64,000 nucleotides of DNA from Diorhabda sublineata. Its lineage: Eukaryota > Arthropoda > Insecta > Coleoptera > Chrysomelidae. Below are positions 48,640 to 59,589 of the stretch, in pieces. How positions within the stretch are numbered: the stretch's first letter is position 1; the number at the start of each line of letters is the position of its first letter. Made by a program: the position numbers and the translations under genes. A model generated the notes under the pieces. It saw only the letters and a list, made by a program, of their open reading frames with translations, was not told where the DNA came from and ran no database searches. The DNA lies in NCBI RefSeq assembly GCF_026230105.1, contig NC_079477.1:12405001-12469000 (forward strand), given 5' to 3'.

Positions 48640-48850
48640 TTAACCCTGAAGTCTTCCTACCTTCTCAGGTAGGAAGGCATGCTGGATTGAGTCTTTACCT
48701 AGACTCCCTTCTCCACAGTAGTTTCCATTCTTTCCTACCCTGTATCTTTTGTTTTATTTCCTGCAATCTTATTTCTCGAATCTGCCCTGCCATCTCAATT
48801 TCTTCTGTCTTAATGAAGGACTCTTTTCTAATTATTAGTTTTCCATAATA
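48640..48850 (-). pseudogene. LINE 3'-end fragment with terminal hairpin
   Basis: The minus strand reads EMAGQIREIRLQEIKQKIQG, then RKEWKLLWRRESR and LNPACLPT, the extreme C-terminus of an RTE-like LINE protein. It is followed within a few bases by a perfect hairpin at 48653-48676 (arms CTTCCTACCT and AGGTAGGAAG, 4-base loop). 3' hairpins are used for recognition by some LINE reverse transcriptases; that role here is inferred. Confidence 0.45.
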
Positions 48851-48968
48851 CATTTATGATGAACTTTACATTTACATTTATACTGTTATGGTGTCAAAAT
48901 TAGGTTTCGAAATAATTTATAACATTGTTGCAATAGCTTTCCGATCATGCCCGAAATACATATCTTTT

Positions 48969-49221
48969 TCTTACATCTTCTTACATCTTACATCTTCTTA
49001 CATTTTTTTACATCTGGACTTACATCTTCTTACATCTGGACTTACATCTTCTTACATCTGGACTTACATCTGGACTTACATCGGGACTTACATCTGGACT
49101 TACATCTGGACTTACATCTGGACTTACATCTTCTTACATCTGGACTTACATCTGGACTTACATCTGGACTTACATCTGGACTTACATCTTCTTACATCTG
49201 GACTTACATCTTCTTACATCT
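48969..49221. repeat. Minisatellite of mixed 12-bp and 10-bp units
   Basis: Units CTTACATCTGGA (12 bp) and CTTACATCTT (10 bp) alternate irregularly over about 250 bp, with one CTTACATCGGGA variant. No unit contains a stop codon in two of the plus-strand frames, so long apparent proteins (LTSGLTSSYIW-type) appear in both. These are composition effects, not genes. Confidence 0.9.
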
Positions 49222-49229
49222 ACGTGAAA

Positions 49230-50690
49230 TTAATAGAAGACACGGCAACCACAAGATTTATTAGTTGGACAACTAGCAAATTCTATAAATAAAATAAGGG
49301 TAAACAAGGACAAGAGCAGCCCACTTAGAAGGACTTGACTACCATATCCTTCTGCTAAATGTTTTATTCTCCTACAGAAAGTAGAAGACGGTTTGGTTGA
49401 TGATGGCGATTAACCTCACACCATGAGGGGTATAACTCAAGGATGGTTTACTTTGATTAATAAAATTTTAATTTAATCCAAAAAGGCAATAGAGAAGACG
49501 TTGTACAGTAAGTTACTGTACTTACACAACGCAGTATTACATTTGTCACCTTACCATTGTGAATTATACCTAATAGAAATAATTTAGGTTCAAATCATGG
49601 GTGAGGTAGTAAGAAATAATACTCAATACTCGATGTGAAGGTACTATAAATGAAAATCGTACAATATGTTAAAAAAATTGATTACAAGCCATAGACAAGA
49701 TGAAAAAGAAAAAACAATATTAGGACATTTGGACGATATGAACGATATGAAATCCGTTACTGAATCTAAAACTACCTACAAATATGAATTTCTTATGAAA
49801 CATCATTTTTATATCTAAATTTGACTAATTGTAATTCGTTCAATCGTATGAATTTAGTAATCGTATTACAACTCAATGCATCCATTATCCATATATGTAA
49901 GCTTTTGCGATTTATCTCATCTTCATTAATTTCAAGTGAAATATTGTTGTAGCTTGAGCGAACTGAATCCATTAATTGATACAAGATATTTCACTAGTAA
50001 TATGCAGTCAGTGAAACTTCATTTTCAATTTCTTCTTAACATAATCGGCATAACAAACTGTCAACGAATGATATCACATAAAAATGTCGGTACGAATAAG
50101 ACATAGGCATGTATCGGTTCTGTCTGTCCCATTCGATATAAAATACTTGCTGATTCAGTATTAAAGAACAATAAAATATCTTAGTGGAGATATGTTGTTT
50201 CAGTTAGTATCTCTGTCCCACAGTAATTTAGGATTGAGATGCCAACGTTAATAACAGAGAGCTATTAATCAAATACAAAGACATCCGACAACCAAAACGT
50301 GACTGAGACTCATGTCGGTTAAGTAGAACAGAGAACAGAAGGGTAAAGATAGATTGACGCCCTTTACTTCAACCGATGTTAAGGTATTATTGGATAAATT
50401 GATTTTTCGTCAATCTTAAAATGTGCAATTATCAAGTTGCTCTCATAGCGGGTGTTGAAAGCTTTCATAATTGGATTTCATAATATCCAAAAAATGCCAC
50501 GCAAAGAATCTAGTTGGGAAAATTTGTAGTATAAGAGTGATTTAAACTTTGTATTATCGATGAGTGTTACATTTTGAATTTATATAATCCGAATTTGTAA
50601 GTCCGGCTCGTAATCCGACAGAGCTTTTTAGGCAATTACCACTGTTTTGCTGAAATATGAACCCAAAAATTACTAATAAGTGTTTATCTA
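49230..50690. other. Intergenic, no gene recognised
   Basis: No similarity was recognised on either strand. A TATAAAAT followed by TCAGTA and AATAAAA at 50138-50180 looks like a compact retroviral-type promoter and poly(A) block, but LTR ends with a duplicated target could not be shown. Confidence 0.35.
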
Positions 50691-50696
50691 TTAACA

Positions 50697-51215
50697 TCAT
50701 TAAAATTAAGTATTTAAAAACTCATATAAATATAGTTCCAACAAGTACAATGCTTTTTAAATGGGATAATAATAATTTTATACTGTCATTAAGAAGTGTG
50801 GAATGTCATAGCCATTTTTCAAATTTTGATTATAAAGCACTGATTGTTAAGCTAAATAAACATAGAAGAAGAATCTGATTGCACTCCTCCTGAAATTGGA
50901 AATTGCGTGCAATGTAACTTAATCCTGCTTTCGGAAATGTCAAAATAAATATACATGAAGTCATATGGTGATTTTTTGATTGGTGTAACACCAAAAAAAA
51001 AATCAAAAATTACACGGAAAATGCTTGTATTGCATATTTCTAGGAAAAGTCGGACCAATTTCAATGGAAATCATCGACTTTACGGTCCCATTATTTAATG
51101 TTGAAAACTACCATAAATTTAAAACTAAAAATCTAAAATATTGTGTGATAGTCATGCATGAACTACTTTTGCGCCCTCGTTCCGAGAAAGTATCACTTCA
51201 CGTACAGGAAATTTC
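50697..51215 (+). pseudogene. Truncated tyrosine-recombinase-like (Crypton-like) element, copy B
   Basis: Begins ATTAAAATTAAGTATTTAAA, matching copy A at 35369, then AATGCTTTTTAAATGGGATA without the 115-bp extra segment of copy A. About 50870-51140 reads, with frameshifts, ESDCTPPEIGN, LLSEMSK.IY, KSYGDFLIGV, IKNYTENACIAYF, EKSDQFQWKSSTLRSHYLML then KTTINLK. This is the N-terminus and core-binding domain of the family. The coding part ends and the sequence continues AAAATATTGTGTGATAGTC...CTACTTTTGCGCCC, the same non-coding end as in copy A. The catalytic domain is absent. Confidence 0.6.
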
Positions 51216-51219
51216 ATAA

Positions 51220-52300
51220 ACATTCTTTGCTCTGCTTCAATATTATCATTACAAAATAATGAAAAATCTAAGTTCTAATAACAAGTAACTTAATAATTTG
51301 ATTCAAAATTTGCAAACATACAAATGTTCAGGTGGTTCATTGAGTATGTTATAATATCCTAAATGCGATTGAGATCTGAGGATTTCCACCTACATTCAAA
51401 CATTTACAGCATCGGGATACTCACAAATAGACTTTGTGAAATACAGAGATGCACAATCTTGTTGGAAAAAAATATTAGCATATATATACATGGTTGAGTA
51501 CCAAATAGCCAATGGCGGGTCTTATGTTTCTTCCAACTCTGTTTTTCTACAATACTCGACTAACTTCCACTTTTTCACGGTTTTGAGTATGGCTTTCCCT
51601 GACTCAGCGTGGATTATCATCCGCAAAATAACAACAGCATCATCGTCCAGTAATTCCAGGAGCATACGTTTATGAAGATGCATTATAAGTGCTTTTAGAA
51701 TTTTAACATTATTTCAATTAAGTATCTGTCTGGTAAAGGTATTAGTTTCTTGAACATTCATATTTTCAGTTATGACAGTTTGTCGATATATACTTATTGT
51801 TCATATGGTTCATTTCCCTCGTAAATATGTGAAATTTAGATTATTTTATACAATGCTTCTCTCCAAAGATCTATTGTGTCCTTTTTTCTTGTTGTGGCAT
51901 AGTTGATGCTCAATGTTTATAGCTGACCTATTGATTCCACTCCTTTAATAAAGTTTAAAGTGAGATGGCTCTACCTCTAAATATCCTAATTTTCTATTCC
52001 ATACCACCAGGTGCCACCATAATACTCTAAAGTATCGTAGACACACATTGAGGACGTGCAAAATGTGCACGCAGCTGCCCATTTTATTCATATAATTTGT
52101 ATTCGTGGTACGACAGGAGATTATTTTTGACAAATAAGTAGCTTCTGTTTGTGTTCTTGCTCATTTTCATATTTATTCATTCGAAAAAAAAAATCAATTT
52201 TGTGCAATTCTTAATAGAAAAAACTTTGCTAGTAAATGACATTATATATTTATCAATTTTTTAGCTGTCAAATTTGCAAAAAAGTACTTATAAACAGTTT
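51220..52300. other. Intergenic, no gene recognised
   Basis: A minus-strand reading at 51560-51680 (LLELLDDDAVVILRMIIHAE) faintly recalls the DDxVxxA region of LINE reverse transcriptases but is not strong enough to call. No other signal was found. Confidence 0.3.
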
Positions 52301-52339
52301 AGTTGGACAGTTGTTTGAAACTGAAATTGTCAGTATATG

Positions 52340-53205
52340 AAGAGAGCAGAATATTGCACTTTCCGTTTATAAAACAATGAGTGAATGTGAACCAAGAATA
52401 CAATCTTCAAACCTTTCAAAAAGTGGGCGGCCTAAATCTTTGATTACTAGCGAGTAAAATAGATTGGTGGAATTGGCAAAAGGAAAATTAGGAACATCAA
52501 ATCGGATGCCTCGCCGATTTGGAGCTTCTGACATGACGATTAGTCGATAACTAGAATGGGAGTTAAATATCGAAAAAGGAAAAAATGTGCAAAATAGGAA
52601 AATTAGTTGTTAGATATGAAGATCAGTTACGCAGAATTCCTATACTGTCGTGCTTTAAGAAGACGAAGAAGTTGTGATCATGGATGACGAAAAATATTTC
52701 ACCTTATCAGATTCATAAATCTAATGCAATGATTGATTTCACACAAATGGTATAGAAAATTGTCCTAATGACTTGAAATATAAACCTAAAAAGAAATTTG
52801 AAGATGAAGTATTGTTCTGGTGTGCCATATTCGAAGTAGTCTTTCCACGACCTTATGTCGGGGTAAAATGTTGGATGCACATATTTTTACTGGGAGATTT
52901 CTTCAAAAATTGGTTGATTTCATCTATTTACATCATTTTAATGATAAAATATAATTTTGTCACTACGCAGGAAAAACTAGAGCTTGGTTAGACGCTCACG
53001 ACATACCATTTGTACCGAAAGAAGATAATCCCTCAAATGTTTCCTAGGCTCGCCCAATTCAAGTGTTTTCGAAGATATTCAGTAGAAAAATGTATTATTA
53101 GAGCTGGGAAGCCGAAAATGAGTAATAGTTTCGACGTGGAATATTTGAAAGATTCGCGATTCCGGCACATTATGCAACGCATTAAGTATAAATTAAGCAA
53201 TTGAA
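52340..53205 (+). pseudogene. Tc1/mariner-superfamily transposase remnant
   Basis: Reads FKKWAA-type leader debris, then SGRPKSLITSE, NRLVELAKGKLGTSNRMPRR and FGASDMTISR (HTH). It continues VIMDDEKYFTF (first catalytic Asp, here MDDEKYF), EVLFWCAIFE, and the block RRSRHTICTERR/HDIPFVPKEDNPSNVP (end of catalytic domain). It closes LKDSRFRHIMQRIKYKLSN before a stop near 53202. MDDEKYFT and the 'PFVPKxxNPPNxPQxRP' block mark a branch different from classical Tc1. The second Asp region is unreadable. Many stops are present. Confidence 0.6.
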
Positions 53206-53209
53206 GGAA

Positions 53210-54510
53210 ATGATTGAATTGAAAATGATTATTTTTTAAAAAAATTTCAAAATTGCATTACACATTTATTTCCAAAAATTTTGTTACATACGTTATTTTG
53301 GGTGTTTTATTCAAACATTGATTTTCGTTCCAAGTTTATTTTTAATTTGTTACCAATATCTCCACTTCGATAAATATATCAGATTGTGTCACAGAAAATG
53401 TATTTTCCAACTAAATCTTCAGTGCATTTGTAAGAAATGGATTATAATAATAAATATTGCTTATACTGAATTGAAAGTGCAAGGTGATTGAAGGATGAAT
53501 ATTGAAAAAAATTGAGGGGTATTTGTTCAATTTTAATTTAGTATAGTACAAAAAATCAGGGAAAGTATTGATAATAGATTGTATTAAAGTATTGATAATA
53601 GCCGATTTTTGAACATGTAATTTGTATATCGAGAACCACTAGAATGATCTAAACCAATTTGAGGTTATACTTTTGTTAGGATAGATATACAACCAATAGA
53701 GATATTCAGTTCACTAATTGGAAAAGATACTTATTTTTCTAAAACGCCGTAGTCATAAGATGAACAAACAGAAATATCAAGTCTTACCTAGTCTATGATT
53801 TGAGTCATAAGGACATTGTTCACACAAAAGCTCTGGAGGATCCCCAAATAATTTTACCCATGTTAGACAGTTGGACATACGAATATTTGAAAATTAATGG
53901 AACTTCTGAATGCATAGTGCTTTACATTGATATGCTGTAAATGATCTAAATGGAAATTTGGATAGATCAGCATGTAAGATGTGAACATATCGCTAGTCCA
54001 CTGGGGATCATTCATAAATCATTTGTAAACCTCGATGTTTGGTTAGGTTTGGGTTGTAAGTAATTTATGTTGAGTGGGACTGAAAGAGATTTATATACTC
54101 CAAATTTCCAAAAGTTAATCAGATGGTCGATTCAGTACCAATTGACATTTGAGTTTTACTGCTTATAGTATAGATCAGATATTGGCATCATCTGGTTATA
54201 ATTTCTTACAGGATTTGTAAAACATCTTGGATGAAAAACATTGTACAATAAATGGGGCATTGAAAATAATCCCTCAAAACCATGAAAGTTTCACACCGAT
54301 GGAATTATGAAACTAAGCAGAAAAAATGATAAAAGACAAAAAGAATAATAATGACATACATATATATATATAAGGTCCTAGAAGTACCTAGCCTGACCCT
54401 ACAAATGTGTTAGAAAGTACACCATCTATACAGGATATATTTCAAGTTTGAAGACGCCACTTTGTTCAGTATTTGTTTGGCAGCCATCAATAGTGAACGT
54501 TTCCATTGAA
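53210..54510. other. Intergenic, no feature seen
   Basis: AT-rich; a short (TA)n run lies at 54356-54372. The 53.8-54.3 kb part has no recognisable coding content. Confidence 0.4.
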
Positions 54511-54519
54511 TTTGTAAAC

Positions 54520-55345
54520 ATGGAAAAAATTGGTCATCGTTATGGGATACAATACATTTATTTGAGAAGTTTCAACCCAACCAGTATAAATTCTACTCTG
54601 GGGGAGACTGCTCCTTCGTTATCAACAGTAAAATATTGGGTATCAAAGTTTAAACGAGGCCGTACTTGTCTACTTAAAGTGCGCGAGTTAGAAGACATTG
54701 TAGGCATTTTAAAAAGTGCGGTACATCGCATATTAATTGAAATTTGAACATAAGACAGCTATGCGCAAGATGGTTGCCGCATTTGTTCACACGGAACAAA
54801 AACAGCGAGATTAAGAGATTTCGAGTATTTGGCAATATTTCACAGGAATAGAGCCAAATTTTTGCACCGTTTCATAATTATGGATGAAACGTGGGTCCAT
54901 CAATTCACACCCGAAACAAAAGAGCAATCAAAACAATGTACTAAAAAGCGAGAACCGGCTCCAAAGAAGGCAAAAACTGTTCCAATTGCAAGAAAATTCA
55001 TGGTGCCTTTTTGAAAAATGGAACACTATGAACAGCGAGTATTATGTAAACTTATTGCCACATTTCAGCGAAGAAATCAAAGCAAAACTGCTAAGAAGAA
55101 AGTGTACTTTCATCAAGACAATGCATCAACTCACACATTCGTTATTGCAATGACCCAAATTAATGAATTAAAGTTTAAATTGCTACCTCATGCACTCTAT
55201 TCTCCAGATCTAGCCCGGATTCTTTTCTGTTCCCAGCATTGAAAAAATAGCTCGTTGTTCAAAGATTTTCCAAAAATGAAGAGGTGATGCTGGCAGTTAA
55301 TGGCTATTTTGAAGAGCATGCTACTTTTGGGACCATCCTCGTATA
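54520..55345 (+). pseudogene. Mariner transposase, all three catalytic blocks recognisable
   Basis: Starts with MEKIGHRYGIQYIYLRSFNP at 54520, then LGETAPSLSTVKYWVSKFKR and GRTCL (first HTH and linker). The second HTH is largely deleted; only AVHRIL remains. Later frames give FLHRFIIMDETWVHQFTPET (first Asp, DETW intact), KKREPAPKKAKTVPIARKFM, YYVNLLPHFSEEIKAKLLRR, then FHQDNASTHT (second Asp) and LPHALYSPDLARILF (third Asp, SPDL intact). It ends NEEVMLAVNGYFEEHATFGT. The catalytic DD34D aspartates all survive, but at least five frameshifts or stops and a deletion in the DNA-binding half prevent function. Clear terminal repeats were not found. Confidence 0.8.
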
Positions 55346-55399
55346 TATCAATATAGATATTTGATTCACTTTTTTATAAAATAATTACGTTTTCGAATT

Positions 55400-56745
55400 G
55401 AACTGCCTTGAGTGAGTAATTTATTTGGCACTATCCGAAATTAACAACGAAGTAAGTAGCAACATTCTGATATATCCTTTAATCCAGAAAGTTGTACGTT
55501 CTCGGATTCTGTTATATAGGACGCTGTCACAGTCTGAGTTGAAAGGTTTTAGCAAACGTTGGGCCCCGCCGACTCGATCCATCATGGGTTGTCAAGTCGG
55601 CTACACTTTTTCTACCCCTACCACCCCCTCATGGCCTTCTACTTTTATGGAATCAACCCTCACTCTCGAACAATACCAATTATTACCAATATTTAGTCTT
55701 TCATTCAAATATTTTTTTGGTTGAAACCCCGAGCAGGGTACCCTTAATAGAAATGTTATGGACGTTGCACCCTTATCTGAAAAATGTCAACAAAAATCTA
55801 TTCAGTTTCGATTTTTATGGAAATGGAGATGTCGGATATAAGTCGTAACTGAAAAAAGTTAGTTCGGGGTAATATAACATTATAATTCGCACTTACGACT
55901 TTTAACAATGTGTATGCAACCGATTCATCAAAGTCAATAACAGGATGGCAAAAAATACCAAAGAAACTGACAAGAAAGAGTACATCGGCTACTGAATATT
56001 GCCTCAAGACTTTCTATAGAAAATATTTGAGCTAATATATTTGAATCTTTGAAGTCCGATATCCGTAACTAATTAAATTGAATAATTTTATACTTTCATT
56101 CGAAGTGCTAAATTAAAAGGTGGCGAAAATGGAGAATATAAATAGAAATTAGGAGAATTTTTTACATGCGTTGTCATGGGATATTAAAAATGAAAGTGTT
56201 TGTCATTATATCAAGGTGATATGAATGAATGTTCAGCTTACTTAAGAGGCTTCAGGGCATAAGGTAAGTAATACCAGAATAAAACTGACTGGTAATTTTA
56301 ATGTAAAATCGAGTAAATACTAAGATGGTCCGTTTGCTCCGTTCATGACCTATTTATATATAAAAACAACTATTTATTATGAATTCACATTACAACCCAT
56401 CAAAACTAAAGCTAGAAACAGACAAGTATAACCAGTTTAAGCAGGCTTATAGTAAAGACCCGAAGACTGGAGAGGCTCACACCTTAGTGTCAAAATACAT
56501 CCCATCGAGCAAAGCATGTTGATTAAATACTCACTTTCCAATGACTTTACATTTTGCCCCACAAATTCACAAAGATTTTGGGAAAAAAGTGAAGGAATTT
56601 GCAGTACCATATGACTGTTGTGTGGTGTTGTGAGTTCAAATGTTGAAAAAGTGAATGATTTCATGTTGCAGAATCGAAGTAATACTATTATATAAATAAT
56701 TGAGATTAGTGGTTTCACATATCATTTAGTATATAATTAACTTAT
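55400..56745. other. Intergenic, no gene recognised
   Basis: 55550-55740 is somewhat GC-richer, with a 100-codon plus frame (PPTRSIMGCQVGYTFS...) that I cannot assign. The remainder is AT-rich without similarity. Confidence 0.35.
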
Positions 56746-56849
56746 TGCCCAACTGAAATTGAGAAAAATATCGTCACCATTGCACCATGCACAGAAGCAA
56801 ACTTGGAAAGATATTTTTACTCAACTTTTTATGCAGTATAGCGATAAAA

Positions 56850-57170
56850 TTTTGCTTTGCATGACTGGAGTCGACAATGCAGAGTGCTGAGAAATCAAAA
56901 TTTACCACATGATGAAACGAAGGTTTACGCACCTCTTCACAAGTGTACACCATTGCAACAGCATCAATAGTTCATAGTGACGTCCAATTACTTAAGCATC
57001 CACTATATTTTCCAGATTGGACGCTAAGAAATTACCAGCTGCTTCCACTTGAAGAATAGCTGTGCAGTAGATCAGTTTGTACTTCTTTCTTTCGAAATGC
57101 ATTGGAAATTCTAAATGATCGATTGGGAAAATGTGTTAATCAGAATTATTTTAGTAGATTAGGGACGATA
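56850..57170 (+). pseudogene. Short mariner C-terminal fragment
   Basis: Broken frames read LLKHPLYFPDWTLRNYQLLP then LEE, in the place of HPPYSPDLAPSDYHLFPxL, with the catalytic Asp kept as FPDW. Further on they read FFRNALEILNDRLGKCVNQN then YF, the usual GIxxLxxRWxKCVxxxGDYF tail. Nothing upstream is clear. A very decayed relic, called on residue order rather than on identity. Confidence 0.45.
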
Positions 57171-57174
57171 TAAA

Positions 57175-58605
57175 TCTCTCGTACTAGACCTTTGACAAAG
57201 ATAGACAAGTCTTTCCTTGTCTAAGTATTAGACATGTTCAATACTAGAAATAATTAAGTCAACGAGATAGTCTGAAAGTTGTCGTTAAAACAAACATTTT
57301 CCAAGATCAGAACAGTAATCCTACCTTTTTTCTAGATGTCGTAATTAAATGCGTGAATTAAAAATACCAATTGTGAAATTGTGTAGTGAAATCTACATAG
57401 CTCTTGCTATGTATTTATTCAGAATTTAAACACCCCAGTTCCATCTAGCGGCGAAAGGTGATAGGTTAATTCCAAACAATATTCACCCCTACAGTCAACC
57501 CTCATAACAGTGTTTCGATATTGATCTGTGAATGTGATTTATACCGGTAGAAACGTATATGTCTTATATAGAACAAAGAAGTATCAAAATGTATAGTGAA
57601 AAGGTGGAAATTACAACAGAAACAGAAATAGATTGAAAATTATTTAACAGATTATCAACTATTTGCATTTAGAACATTGTTTAGGTGAGTTTCTAATTAA
57701 TTCTATCTAATTCTAGAACTCGCGCCAGTTTTAACCTATTCATTGTTGTTCGATTCCCAGTACCAACCCTAGTAACGGTTAATATTTAGGTAGTTGCCAT
57801 GGTAACCACAAACAATAATAAACTTTTTCATATGTGGAATGGAAATTTTTGGATATATATATATATATAAGCAAGAGTTATTGTAATGAAAATTCTGGAC
57901 GATTGATTGATAGTAAAATCAATTCAGAGTGTTCATTAATCAGGGAAAAAATTGCTTCTGAAATATTTTTTGTGGGTCTATTTTTTTATTAATATATACC
58001 AGAACTCTCGGCAGCCTTTTAAAAAAAATTTGCAGTATGGACAAAGCTAAAGAGCCTCTATAAAAACTGTAAAATTCTTATACGAATAAGTAATGTATAC
58101 AATGTTGAAAGTAATAAGAAAAATAAGAAATAATATAACCTTTCACTCATCTGTAAGACAAAATAATATATATCTAAATTTTAAACTGATCCAGTGTGGT
58201 CTTTGTCGTTATTTTTTTCGCGAAAACATTTCTAATGCTACCTAGTTACTTTTAAATATCACACACCCCCGAATTTTTTATTGCTAGACGTCTATTGTTT
58301 AATTACCCTGAAGATTACCTTCTAAAACTTTTCCTAGCTCTACTAATTGAGTCTTTCACAACTAGCAGCTCCTAAATTCATAATGATAAAACTCAAAATC
58401 TTGAATTTTCATGCGAAAAAAAAAAAATTAAAAGGAATGCTAGTAAAATTCATGATGTATAGTTCTTTATTATTTAGATTAGACAGGAGTTTGATTTTTT
58501 GTAATAAAAAATATTTTGATTTCTTTCAAACATTTCACAGAACTAGAAAGCATTTTATCGCTTTGTTATGGCAAATACACTCTCCGTTTCTTATGAAAAT
58601 GACTT
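57175..58605. other. Intergenic, with an X-box
   Basis: No gene was recognised. Contains the palindromic X-box at 57793-57806 and a short (TA)n run at 57857-57870. Confidence 0.4.
57793..57806. promoter_or_regulatory. Perfect palindromic RFX X-box motif
   Basis: GTTGCCATGGTAAC is a textbook full X-box (GTTRCC-N2-GGYAAC). It is followed by CACAAACAATAATAA; AAACAATAA also follows the X-box inside the mariner at 36434. RFX binding is inferred from the motif. Confidence 0.45.
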
Positions 58606-58609
58606 GATC

Positions 58610-59585
58610 TTTTTTATGGATAACAGCCAGCAATGTAGTTTGCAGCTTTTACAACACTGTCCATCAAAGATTTTAAGATTCCGCTTAAGATATTCACGCA
58701 CGAACTTTCTTGATAAATAATGCGATGAAATATCAAAGAGATACAAATTCCTTCTGTCCCGATTGTAGCTTGTACACCATGCGTAATTACGTCAAACATC
58801 AACGAATTCTGATAGTAAGTCGTCTTTTCTTGTCGTTGCTCTCTATGGTAGCACACAAATCAGCTCTACATAATTACGGTTATTCTCAAAGTTGTCAGGC
58901 AACGAGGAAATGTCATTAACGTAGACATTATTATTATTACAAATACGATATTCGGTTTAATAGCGTCGATCCGTTGTTTCCGTACATTTTTTACTGAGAA
59001 TGATATATCTCTATTTCCCTCTTCTATTAAAGATTGTGCAATTTGAAAGTGCATTGGGCTGCTTGATCTTTCCCTTGACTGATTTTCGAAACGATTGTTC
59101 TTTGTGTATAAAGATCAGCTGCAGTATCCTTAAACCCCGACTCTTGTTTGAAAATGTCGTTGAGCACAGATGTCCGAAATACTACGCTTTCTCGGCATCA
59201 CGCACATATGCCCCGACTTATTGCTATTTAAAACCATATTCCCTTCACTCAGCAACATCTAATTTCTGCCTTTTAGTCACCATATCACTAACGTTAATCG
59301 CGCACTTGTACTATAGAGGTTGATGAATAATGTTACGATTAACTATCCAAGATCCGTCCATATAATACAACTTCTACCATTAAACGCATAATCGTAAATC
59401 CACTTCTTGGAAGTTTTCTGTATAACCATGACAATAACGCATATCCGACATTTAAAAAGCTGAGCATAACCTGCTCGTGTCTTTTCTTTTCTAGAAACGT
59501 CCCGTCGCAGTCTCTCCGTGTTTACTTCGTGGTGCACATCAACTCGATAAATAAATGGAACGGACACGTTGGGCTGCAAAAGTGA
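58610..59585 (-). other. Unidentified coding-like block, decayed
   Basis: GC content is higher and more even than in the flanks, and long frames without stops occur on the minus strand. Starting at the right, 59579-59343 reads MQPNVSVPFIYRVDVHHEVN, then TERLRRDVSRKEKTRAGYAQ and SKKWIYDYAFNGRSC. Later frames read VSDMVTKRQKLDVAE and HFQIAQSLIEEGNRDISFSV then KNVRKQRIDAIKPN. At the left end comes DVITHGVQATIGTEGICISL. I do not recognise the protein. Stops and frame changes every 200-300 bp show it is broken. It may be a transposon gene of an unfamiliar family, or some other inserted gene relic. Confidence 0.35.
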
Positions 59586-59589
59586 GGCC

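Noticed and set aside
48888..49292. Two long overlapping plus-strand frames with Leu-Thr-Ser/Trp-Thr-Tyr repeats
   Set aside because: Both are translations of a 12/10-bp minisatellite that lacks stop codons by composition.
50094..50235. Possible solo LTR starting TGTCGG and ending CCCACA with TATA and AATAAA words inside
   Set aside because: No target-site duplication and no internal retroelement sequence; TG...CA ends are too weak alone.
51560..51680. Minus-strand DDDAVVI-like block as a LINE RT catalytic box
   Set aside because: No supporting RT motifs on either side in order.
4066..55590. TGATGGAT words (4066, 30668, 35049, 55578) as possible Labial/Extradenticle sites
   Set aside because: Four octamers on two strands of 64 kb is close to what chance would give, and none is clustered or shows the full TGATGGATGG site.
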